Positions 47,080-54,265 of a stretch of 64,000 nucleotides of DNA are shown here, one piece after another (the first letter of the stretch is position 1; each line of letters opens with the position of its first letter). This DNA comes from Sphingobacterium paucimobilis HER1398 (GTDB lineage: Bacteria > Bacteroidota > Bacteroidia > Sphingobacteriales > Sphingobacteriaceae), in assembly GCF_000416985.1 (NCBI RefSeq), contig NZ_ATDL01000007.1:124001-188000 (forward strand), written 5' to 3'. Made by a program: the position numbers and the translations under genes. Below the pieces are notes generated by a model, which was given only the letters and a program-made list of their open reading frames with translations, was not told the DNA's origin and did not search any database.

Positions 47080-48823
47080 ATGAAAAAGGGATTTATTTAT
47101 ATGCTCATGCCGTTTTTTTTGATGACGGGGAGCTGCAAAAAATATTTAGACGTTAATAAGAATATCGATGCGCCAGATTATGCAGATGGATATTTATATT
47201 TAGCTAATATTACACAACAGTATCAGGGAATATACTGGGATTATCGGGCAGTTGCACCTATGACACAGATGATGGGTACAACAGTAACTTTATATACAAA
47301 TTTTGCGAATCACTCTTATGCATTGGGAAATGATGCCGGAGGAGAGGTTTGGAGATCGGTATACTGGACCCAAGGAATGAATTTGGAGAATCTGATTAAT
47401 CAATCTGTGGAAGCCGAGGACTGGACATTAGCTGGTATCGGCTACGCAATAAAGGCCTTTAGCTGGGATGCTTTGACCAAATTGCATGGAGAGTTGCCAT
47501 TGAAAGACGCCTTTGTTCCGAATATGTTGACGCATAGCTATGATTACCAAGATGAGGTATATGATCAAGTAAGGGCTTGGGCTCGCACAGCAATTGAACT
47601 GTTGGAACGGGAGGATAATCATAATTATGGAAATAAGATTAGTAAAAATGATTATATCTACGCTGGGGATAAGTCTAAATGGATTAAATTTGCTAATGCG
47701 GTAATCGTCCGGAATCTGGCTTCACTGAGTAATAAGAAAGATTTTAAAGATAAGTATGCACAGGAGTTGATTGATGCTGCAGCTAAGTCCTTTCAAAGTC
47801 CTGATGATGATGCTACGGTGAAGATTGACGCTGGCTCTCAGAGCGCGCCTTATTCTGGCTATAATAATTTCTGGGGTACGTCCCGTGGAAATCTAACCTA
47901 TAATTATTTTCAGCATGAATACGCTGTTCAGGTACTAACAGGTACAGTTCCGGAGTACGGTCAAGTTGGGAACAACGAGTAACCCTACGTATAATAATCT
48001 CAATAATGAGGATAGTATTAAAGCATATAAATACTATGGAGGTACTGGTACAGGAAAAGTAGGTCCTATAGGACAAGCTCCGTCTTACTATGGACGTAAC
48101 ATTGCATCGGCTTATAGCGGCACAGAGCATGATGGTATTGGTCGTTGGATATATCGGGATGATGTACCGTACATTCTGACAACTTATGCGGAGGTTCAAT
48201 TTTGTCTTGCTGAGGCATATTGGAAAGTAGGACGCAAGACAGATGCTTTCGAAGCTTTTAAAAAAGGTGTGGATGCGGATTTGAAAACAACAGCTCGTTA
48301 TATCTATCCCGGTAAAGAAGGAAGTCCTACAGGGGGGGATAAAATCACCAAAGAGCTGTTCAATACACTGGGAGTTCAATATGTAAACGGACCCTTTGTC
48401 GGTGGCCTGTCGGAGCTTACGTTGTCTCATATTATGATGCAAAAGTGGGTTGCATTATATCCTTGGGGTGCAGCCGAGGCGTGGGTAGATATGCGTAAAT
48501 ACCATTACGATATTGACTATACAGGTGAGTATCCAAGTAATGGGAATGGCTGGATCCAAGCTTTATTGGAGCAAAAATGGGATACTGATCCTAATAAAGT
48601 GTATAAAGGTCTTTATTTGTCTCCTGCTCAGGTAGAAAATAGGAAGGGACGCTATGATATCCGAAATGACGGTTCGCCAAGTTATAGACTGAGGCCGCGA
48701 TATAATTCGGAGTATATGTGGAATCTTCCTGCATTAGAAAGTCTCAAGCCTATCGCGGGCACAGCAGACAATTATCATACGTCCATTCCATGGTTTGCTT
48801 ACCCTGGTGATATGCCTAAGTAA
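47080..48823 (+). pseudogene. SusD-like lipoprotein gene split by a frameshift near 47960
   Basis: Two reading frames together make one SusD-like 2 protein. The first, 47080-47982 (300 residues), has lipobox Cys19 and the normal N-terminal half (SCKKYLDVNKN, WIKFANAVIVRNLASLSNK). It ends after PEYGQVGNNE at a premature stop. The second frame, open from about 47939 to 48823, continues with NPTYNNLNNEDSIKAYKYYGG and the C-terminal SusD segments VQFCLAEAYWKVG, LSHIMMQKWVALYPWGAAEAWVDMRK and YPGDMPK. The shift lies in 47939-47982. A DPR-type segment usual just before this point is not seen, so a few codons may also be missing. A sequencing error or a recent mutation would give the same picture. 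The start in the second frame (TTG 47966) is not a plausible gene start. Confidence 0.8.
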
Positions 48824-48868
48824 GAACTCTTGTATGACAAAAGATGTTTTATTTAAAACTATTGAGCA

Positions 48869-49735
48869 ATGAAAAATCTAAATATACTATTAATAACTTT
48901 GGTCTTTTCCCTCTTTGTGACGAGTTGTGAAAAACATGTTGTCGAATATGATACTGTGAAAGTTGATGAGGAGACCACAGCACAATTTCAACTTTTTTAT
49001 ATGGTTCCGGTGACTACTGGTACTGCAAATAACATCAATAAAGTTGAATTGAATAATGAGCTTTTGACAAATGAAACTACGCCATTGTCAGCTTATAATT
49101 TCATACCCAGTGGGGCCGTTGGTAAGTTTTTTGTAGCCAAACCGGGTAAAGTAAATTTAAAGCTACATAGAGGGGCTATCACCAATTTAACATTGGCCTA
49201 TGACCAAGATTTTGAACTGCCGGCAGGTAAATATGTTGTCGTGATCCATGATTTTACAAAGCCTCCGGTGTTTATCAAGAATGAAACTCCTTATCCTTCG
49301 GTGACGACCGAGTTTACAGGAAGTACAGCCTGGGTAAAGTTTTCTAATTTTCTTTATGAGAAGGCCGGAGAGCCTACTACCTTGAAGTTGCAATATCAGT
49401 TTCAATACACTGTAGACAATGCCACAGGACAGAAGAGTGATTGGGCGAATGTAGGTAAACCGGTAGCTTTTGGTGAAGCCACTGGATGGGAGCCCCTCCC
49501 TGTAAACAAAACGGTTGAGATTTCTGCTGGAACAGCACGGATCGATTATCGTATCCGGTTGATCGGGGCTGATGGTTCGGATCAGGGAAGCCTGAAGGTA
49601 AGAAATGCTGCCGGCAATACGGTAGATTATTCGGACTGGTGGAATGCCACTATTGGCCGTATTAATCATCATATGTTGGCGGGTTATCGTGCTGCGACTC
49701 CAGTAGCATCGATGAAGCAGTTAGGGGTTTTATAA
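48869..49735 (+). CDS. Surface lipoprotein in SusE position, DUF4397-like features
   Basis: A 288-residue lipoprotein with lipobox Cys at residue 20 (FVTSC). The middle shows repeated beta segments similar to DUF4397-type proteins: ELNNELLTNETTPLSAYNFIPSG, GKVNLKLHRG and DFELPAGKYVVVIHDF. No catalytic motif is present. It follows the broken SusD by 45 bases and ends in a strong bidirectional hairpin. A role in ligand capture next to SusCD is the simplest inference, and its fate may depend on whether the SusD is functional. Confidence 0.6.
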   Translation: MKNLNILLITLVFSLFVTSCEKHVVEYDTVKVDEETTAQFQLFYMVPVTTGTANNINKVELNNELLTNETTPLSAYNFIPSGAVGKFFVAKPGKVNLKLHRGAITNLTLAYDQDFELPAGKYVVVIHDFTKPPVFIKNETPYPSVTTEFTGSTAWVKFSNFLYEKAGEPTTLKLQYQFQYTVDNATGQKSDWANVGKPVAFGEATGWEPLPVNKTVEISAGTARIDYRIRLIGADGSDQGSLKVRNAAGNTVDYSDWWNATIGRINHHMLAGYRAATPVASMKQLGVL

Positions 49736-49746
49736 ATTTATTCAAT

Positions 49747-49776
49747 AAGAAAGGAGGTGCTAGCACCTCCTTTCTT
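49747..49776. terminator. Near-palindromic 30-base hairpin between convergent genes
   Basis: A 14-bp perfect stem (49747-49760 with 49763-49776) around TA carries A residues on one side and T residues on the other. It can terminate in both directions, between the + lipoprotein and the - membrane-protein gene. Confidence 0.75.
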
Positions 49777-49843
49777 AAACAAGTGATCACTGGTTGCTAA
49801 AAAGAGAATGGTTATTCTGGGGTAGCGATGGATTGTGATCATC

Positions 49844-49869
49844 ATTTTGCTCTGTGTGAAGAGCAAAAT
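49844..49869. terminator. Second hairpin between convergent genes
   Basis: ATTTTGCTCT (49844-49853) pairs perfectly with 49860-49869 around a 6-base loop. It lies just past the stop of the minus-strand membrane protein gene, which it most probably serves. Confidence 0.6.
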
Positions 49870-49886
49870 TTTAATAAATTGCTTTA

Positions 49887-50405
49887 CTAATCTTTGTTCG
49901 TCTGGTAAAAATAAGTGCTGATCTGGCTAGAAAAGTAAATCATGGCATAGGCCAAGATAATCTTTAAGGCACTGGTCTCCACATTTGTAAGGTCGAAGCT
50001 TTTGCTTGGATCGTTGGCCTGCACTAATCTTATGTACTTGACGGTATTGATAATGAAATCTGGAAGATGGAGAACAATTACGGTGATGCCTATGATTACT
50101 AAAGCGGATCTTAACATATCTTTCTGCGTGTAGGGCGGGGAGAATTCTTGTGTATGATCATCTCTGTTTTTGATTAGTAGATTGGTTATTGAATCAGATT
50201 TGAACATTAATAGGGCAGCTAAGATCCACTGGATGATTATCGTGAATAATAGGACTCCTATAAAGGAAACGCACTCATCCACTGCGATACTATTGATTGG
50301 AAGAGCAAAATAGAATAATAGTTCCTTGATGGAATTGATACTGTACAAGAAAAGTATAATGCCGATTATTCGGATTGCAAGGTTTAATAAATCAGTTTTC
50401 TTCAT
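49887..50405 (-). CDS. Hypothetical membrane protein, about four transmembrane segments
   Basis: A 172-residue protein with hydrophobic stretches at about 8-35, 45-70, 97-120 and 145-165, separated by short polar loops. Residues 75-95 (KNRDDHTQEFSPPYTQKD) form a charged loop. There is no signal sequence or known motif, and I do not recognise the family. It reads opposite to the SusCD operons. The long gene-free region upstream (50406-51400) holds the 21-bp array. Confidence 0.6.
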   Translation of the reverse strand: MKKTDLLNLAIRIIGIILFLYSINSIKELLFYFALPINSIAVDECVSFIGVLLFTIIIQWILAALLMFKSDSITNLLIKNRDDHTQEFSPPYTQKDMLRSALVIIGITVIVLHLPDFIINTVKYIRLVQANDPSKSFDLTNVETSALKIILAYAMIYFSSQISTYFYQTNKD

Positions 50406-50597
50406 GTTGGATCTTAAGATTTATGGCTGGTTCTGATAAAGATATTGATTTTCGGTGTTACTTTTCGATGCTTGTGGTTTTTGAATGTCCTTTTGGTCTG
50501 TATACTTGTAGAGGATGAACTCTTGCTAAAATGAGTTGATCTGAAAGGTGTTCCTTCTGAGGAATACTTTTTTGTGAACCTAAATTATACCTGGAAG
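50406..50597. other. Gene-free stretch between the membrane protein and the 21-bp array
   Basis: No ORF is supported here. The region 50523-50573 is a diverged copy of the terminator segment at 43383-43435, described as its own feature. The bases from 50556 to 50597 show weak 21-bp periodicity and could be worn outer units of the array. Confidence 0.4.
50544..50573 (+). terminator. Orphan, diverged copy of the 43404 terminator
   Basis: The sequence from TTGCTAAAATGAGTT (50523) through a hairpin (50544-50555 with 50560-50571, wobble pairs) to a T-run closely matches 43383-43435. No + strand gene lies upstream for it to terminate. Confidence 0.5.
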
Positions 50598-51059
50598 GGA
50601 ACGGTTTGTCTCTATAAGGAGCACCTTCTAGCGGTTTGGTGACTCCAAGTTAGCCATCTGTGACACCTTTTTGCAAAGTAGTCATCCCTTTTTGAAAACA
50701 AGATGTTGGTAGTTCACAAAAAGGGATTGCCTTTTAAGAATGAGTAGTCACTTTGCACAAATAAGGAATCGTTTTTTTCGAAAAATGGTTCCATTATTTT
50801 TAAAAAGGTCTACCTAGTTTGGTAGAAGGGGGACCTTTTTAATGAAAAGCATTTCCTTTTTTCAAACAATTGATTACTACTTGCCAAAAAGTAGTTCCTT
50901 GTTTAGAACAACCGATAACTTTGTAGAAAAAAGGGGACGGTTGTTTCAATATAGATGTTCCATTTTAGTAAAAAGGAGTCCCTTTTTACAGATAAGTGAT
51001 TACAAGTTCACAACAAGTGACACCTTTTTCTGAAAAAGGTGTCACTTGTTTTCCAAAAG
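50598..51059. repeat. Degenerate tandem array with an exact 21-bp period (about 22 units)
   Basis: Cut into 21-base rows from 50598, the region keeps its phase for 22 rows with no gap. Column preferences: T at 4, C at 6-7, T at 8-9, T at 11-12 (about 20 of 22 rows), A-rich 16-20, and G at 21 (about 19 of 22). Typical cores are CACCTTTTT and TCCCTTTTT, then AAAAAG at the row end. Rows differ a lot from each other, so the period is old or kept by selection. The pattern yields several hairpins of the form CCTTTTT...AAAAAGG. In one frame it reads as 7-residue repeats (KSISFFQ, KSSSLFR, KRSPFLQ), but stop codons interrupt most of the array, so coding is unlikely. No spacers as in CRISPR. Confidence 0.8.
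51012..51050. other. 19-bp perfect inverted repeat inside the 21-bp array
   Basis: Arms 51012-51030 and 51032-51050 pair perfectly around one central base. The left arm reads AACAAGTGACACCTTTTTC. It would form a very stable hairpin or cruciform, or act as a terminator in both directions. Confidence 0.8.
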
Positions 51060-51400
51060 GGGATGGTTGTCTTGATGTTTTTACAGCAGTATCCCACGAA
51101 GTGTGTAAGCAAACTCGCTTTGCTTGGTAGAGACCTTCTGGTTTTCTATAGATGATGTTAAATGCGGGGGCCAGTACCATAGTTATACTATAGATAGTAT
51201 TAAGAACCTATTAAGAAGGCAACTGCGTGCGAACTGTGCCTTAGGTGCTACAGCCCTGTGTCTAAGGTAGACTCGCTCTCAACACGGAGAGGACTCGGAC
51301 TCAGCACGGATGCAAGGTGCTTTATGTAAGAGTCTAGTGTGTGTTAACTGTAGGGTCCTATCGAAGATGGGGAGTGTAGTTGAGATTATAAATAAGAACT
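51060..51400. other. Gene-free stretch downstream of the 21-bp array
   Basis: Two weak extra 21-base rows may extend to 51101. After that I see only a small inverted repeat ATACTA/TAGTAT near 51190 and no supported ORF, promoter or repeat. Local composition is more G/C-rich than the array. Confidence 0.4.
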
Positions 51401-51736
51401 TTATTTGTTTGCTTGGAGTGATTCAATCAGCGCTGCTTGGCTTTGGATCAATCGCTCTTTATCAAAAATGGAGTTTTCAAGAGTCTTGATTTTTTGAAGG
51501 AGGTCTTGGACCTGAGCGCTAACCACGGGAGCTACTGTTTCCATATTTTTGTAGTAATTGTAGTAGATATCTTCGTTTAGCAATACCGATAATAAAGCGA
51601 CTCTGGACGTTGGGATTTCTTTGGCTGAATAGATATTGGGAACTGATCTTGCCGAAATATGTAAAGCCTCTGCAACAGCTTTATCTGTAATCCCCTTTAA
51701 GCGCACTCTCTCTTGTATAAATTTACCTAACGTCAT
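51401..51736 (-). CDS. Small XRE-like helix-turn-helix protein with C-terminal coiled coil
   Basis: A 111-residue protein. Residues 1-60 resemble a lambda-repressor-type HTH: LGKFIQERVRLKGITDKAVAEALHISARSVPNIYSAKEIPTSRVALLSVLLN, with a recognition helix around SARSVPNIY. Residues 75-110 (VQDLLQKIKTLENSIFDKERLIQSQAALIESLQ) form a heptad-rich coiled coil that should make a dimer or higher oligomer. No ligand domain is present. Immediately upstream (49-98 bases before its start) lies a set of RCGT motifs at 11-bp spacing that would suit an oligomeric regulator, so autoregulation is a natural guess. Confidence 0.75.
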   Translation of the reverse strand: MTLGKFIQERVRLKGITDKAVAEALHISARSVPNIYSAKEIPTSRVALLSVLLNEDIYYNYYKNMETVAPVVSAQVQDLLQKIKTLENSIFDKERLIQSQAALIESLQANK

Positions 51737-52079
51737 TCTTCGGCTTTAATGTAAAACAAAATTCACAAACTTTTCTTATAATAAGCGTGAAGTATATGCG
51801 TTATGTTGACGTGTTTTATACGTTTAATTTGCGTATTACAATTGTATTTTTTATATTAGTGTGTCCGTAGGGATAGGGGCGCGGTGCTCTCTGTAGAAAA
51901 CGATGACCAATTAGAATTAACATGTAATCACTTAAAATATTATCACTAACTGTAAAAATAACCTGTGTTGTTTAGTATGGCCTGAGGCGGTCTCTCTTAT
52001 TGTGGAGACCGCTGGCGGCCTAACTGCGCATAAGGAACATTAGAGGCCTTGTTGGGGGCGCCTTATAAATACACAAAAT
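51737..52079. promoter_or_regulatory. Upstream region of the HTH gene with phased RCGT motifs and a GC-rich hairpin
   Basis: RCGT occurs at 51785, 51798, 51809, 51820 and 51831, that is with start-to-start spacing of 13, 11, 11 and 11 bases. The last four copies are separated by exactly 7 bases each. A second element is a hairpin, GCGGTCTC (51987-51994) with GAGACCGC (52005-52012), extended outward by GGCC blocks at 51979-51982 and 52017-52020. It lies before the small ORF at 52080. Nothing else was supported in this stretch. Confidence 0.5.
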
Positions 52080-52178
52080 ATGGATCTGCTGGACTATCAA
52101 TTCGTACTGATCGCTGTATTGGTTGTCATCTTGACGGCCTGTGGGATTTTCCTGCTCAAGAAGTCCGGAAAAGGATGA
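52080..52178 (+). CDS. Possible 32-residue single-span membrane microprotein
   Basis: ATG at 52080 opens 32 codons ending in TGA at 52176-52178. The peptide starts MDLLDYQF, continues with a strongly hydrophobic run of about 18 residues (VLIAVLVVILTACGIFLL) and ends with a basic KKSGKG tail, an arrangement seen in many small inner-membrane proteins. It runs toward the minus-strand lipoprotein gene, whose stop is 8 bases away. No family is known to me and chance cannot be excluded. Confidence 0.4.
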   Translation: MDLLDYQFVLIAVLVVILTACGIFLLKKSGKG

Positions 52179-52186
52179 CCTTGTTG

Positions 52187-52816
52187 TTAATCCTTTTCAA
52201 AGGATTGTAGATTGCCTTGTTCATCAAAGGATAGGGAATAGCTGCCCCTGGGTGTTCGCAGTGATCGTGGTGACCAATTGATCTTGTCGTTGTAGAAGGA
52301 AAAATAGACGGTAGGGTCACGTTCTTCGCTTTTGATTTCTTTTATTTTCTGTTTCAATGTCGTGTAGACTTTGTTGGCCGTAGCAAAGGAAACTCGGTCT
52401 AAGGGGAACAGCTGCTGATCCAATCGGTCGGCTTTGGTGATACGCACAGGCGTCGGGGTTTGCCACTTGCCTCGTTGGTATACATACCGGTCGATATTTT
52501 GAGGGGTGTCGGGGTTTTGTATGTTGAGTACAATACGGCCATCTCCGAAGAAATGTGCGGACTGTTGTACCATGATGGGTTTTCCGCTGAATTGTGGCAG
52601 CTGGCGTAGGGTCTCTTCCGCGGCTTGTAGGGCAGCGGTACTGGATACTGTTTTAATGACCCGCAGTGGAAAGCTGTTGCTCTCGTTCTGTTCCTTATGG
52701 GCAAGGTCTTGCTGTACTTCTTCTTCAGACTTCAAAGTGTCTCTGATGGATTGTGTAAATGGCTTACAGGACGACAGCAATATAACGGCTATGGGTATGT
52801 ATAATCTGTTTTTCAT
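52187..52816 (-). CDS. Hypothetical lipoprotein
   Basis: A 209-residue lipoprotein with lipobox Cys at residue 17 (LLSSC). Residues 25-55 are charged and probably flexible. From residue 60 on, the body shows alternating strand-like segments such as GDGRIVLNIQNPD, DRYVYQRGKWQ and YFSFYNDKINWS, and ends GSYSLSFDEQGNLQSFEKD, similar in feel to PepSY-like or BamE-like small beta domains. I do not recognise the family. It follows the membrane protein gene at 52836-53819 by 19 bases on the same strand, so the two are co-transcribed and may form one envelope system. Confidence 0.6.
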   Translation of the reverse strand: MKNRLYIPIAVILLSSCKPFTQSIRDTLKSEEEVQQDLAHKEQNESNSFPLRVIKTVSSTAALQAAEETLRQLPQFSGKPIMVQQSAHFFGDGRIVLNIQNPDTPQNIDRYVYQRGKWQTPTPVRITKADRLDQQLFPLDRVSFATANKVYTTLKQKIKEIKSEERDPTVYFSFYNDKINWSPRSLRTPRGSYSLSFDEQGNLQSFEKD

Positions 52817-52835
52817 CGTGATTAAATCTGTTTGT

Positions 52836-53819
52836 TTATAAATCTTCTTCCAGGACTATGGCTTGAGGATTGTCAGCTAGGTAGAGAATTTGCTTGCTTT
52901 TGGTGAGCTGTACTGCAGGGAGGTCCAGAAGAGATACGATTTTTTTGATAGCGACCTGATGACTGATGTTGTCGCTGTCGATAAAATTCATGTTAAATCT
53001 GATCTGGGGCTGTTCATTGATATATGTTCCAGTCTGTTGTACACTTATGATTTCTGCTGTCGCTCTTTTCCCCCATAATAAAAGCTGGGCCATGTCTTTA
53101 TCTCCGCTGCCTTTACTGAGATTAGGTGATATCAGTTTGGCAAAGAATACATAAAAGATAGCTAAAAGGCTGTATAGAATAACGGGGGACAGGATGAGGG
53201 GATGGGTCAAAGAGAGGAATCGCCAGCCATAGCCTTGGCTTTGACTCGTGTAGGCGTAATAGAAATACGCGGCTATTGCGAGTATCGAGACTATCCAGAT
53301 GCTGGTATAAAGAATCATTGTTTTTGAGTTTATATGGGTTTCTATGCCGTCGGGGACGACATAGGGGCGGTATTTCAGGTGGGGATCTGCTCGGAGGGCT
53401 ATTTGCTGTCCGGTGTTATAGCGCTGTTGATGCGGTTTGCTGTCTGTCCATGTTAGCGGATAGTGAATTCGCGTATTGCTGAAATTATCAAATGATACTA
53501 GAATTTCCTTTTTCACAAAACCATTGGGAAGTTTTTTTTCTGATTTTACCTGGTCAATGGTAGCCTGTATCAGCCTGCCTTCTTGGCTTAAACGTTTGAT
53601 GTCTCTTTGAAGCCCGTAGGTGTTTTTGTAGATCAGTCGTGCGAAAAGAATGAATGTGACAGACCAGAGAAATAGCGCTAATACAAGATAGATAAGGGCT
53701 GTGTAAGAATTTTGTGTAGAGGGATCAGGTGCTAAGTCACTGCTGTAATAGATGAGGGCTGGGTGTATGAAGACAAAATATAAGATGAATAGTCCCCAGA
53801 ATAAATTAAAAAACTTCAT
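52836..53819 (-). CDS. Integral membrane protein with DUF3592-like soluble parts
   Basis: A 327-residue protein with hydrophobic segments at about 5-25, 42-65, 168-190 and 205-232. Two soluble stretches lie between and after them (80-150 and 245-327). Both contain a pattern RxIxATIDQVKSEK or RATAEIISVQQTGTYINEQPQIRFNMNF that resembles DUF3592-type beta domains. Function is unknown. It is the first gene of a two-gene minus-strand operon and diverges from the SusCD operon at 54266. Confidence 0.6.
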   Translation of the reverse strand: MKFFNLFWGLFILYFVFIHPALIYYSSDLAPDPSTQNSYTALIYLVLALFLWSVTFILFARLIYKNTYGLQRDIKRLSQEGRLIQATIDQVKSEKKLPNGFVKKEILVSFDNFSNTRIHYPLTWTDSKPHQQRYNTGQQIALRADPHLKYRPYVVPDGIETHINSKTMILYTSIWIVSILAIAAYFYYAYTSQSQGYGWRFLSLTHPLILSPVILYSLLAIFYVFFAKLISPNLSKGSGDKDMAQLLLWGKRATAEIISVQQTGTYINEQPQIRFNMNFIDSDNISHQVAIKKIVSLLDLPAVQLTKSKQILYLADNPQAIVLEEDL

Positions 53820-54265
53820 TTTAACTCCTTCTTTTAGTTAGGGTTAAAACAAAAAGCTTACCATTTATGTTGTTTTAACAAAAGGTTAATATTGGAAGCT
53901 GCTATCTGATCAGTGAAACGTTACACAAGGGAATGTAGATTGTTAAAGTAAGGGATGCTTGAGTTGTTGGGTCAAAGTTTGCGTTTTTTGCGGTTTTACA
54001 AAGGTTGTATAGACAAGTGTTGATGATCAGGTGTTTATGGTTTTTTGATGTTTAATCTGTCTTTTGTTTTGGTTTAGAGGTCTTTGTTCGAATTTTATTC
54101 AAGATTTTGGGTGAGTGCTGGAATTTTTATTTGTGAATTTTAAAAAAATAGTTTCGCAAAAAAACGCATAAGCACTTTTTTTTTCGTAGACTTGCCTAAC
54201 TAAATTACTGGTGTACAAATCTATATTTTAGAAAATAAACACAATTTTAACAAACTATCAAACAC
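53820..54265. promoter_or_regulatory. Divergent promoter region before the SusCD operon
   Basis: This A/T-rich region lies between the minus-strand membrane protein and the SusC gene. TTTTTTGCGGTTTTACAA (about 53985-54002) resembles segments before the SusC at 43902 and before the NamZ gene. CGCATAAGCAC near 54165 is followed by a T-run and TAGACTTG (54187-54194), which is close to the Bacteroidota -7 consensus TAnnTTTG. No -33 TTG at ordinary spacing was found. No ORF was supported. Confidence 0.35.

Noticed and set aside
47966-48823. Separate 285-residue gene
   Set aside because: It starts with TTG inside another reading frame and encodes only the C-terminal half of a SusD protein, so it is the second part of a frameshifted gene.
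49187-49672. 161-codon minus-strand ORF
   Set aside because: Antisense to the surface lipoprotein gene, which has a clear lipobox; no protein features of its own.
50842-51033. 63-codon + strand ORF with 7-residue repeats
   Set aside because: The repeats simply reflect the 21-bp DNA period. Units before and after in the same frame contain stop codons, so a protein is unlikely.
50598-51059. CRISPR array
   Set aside because: Units are contiguous and degenerate without spacers, the period is too short, and no cas gene is nearby.
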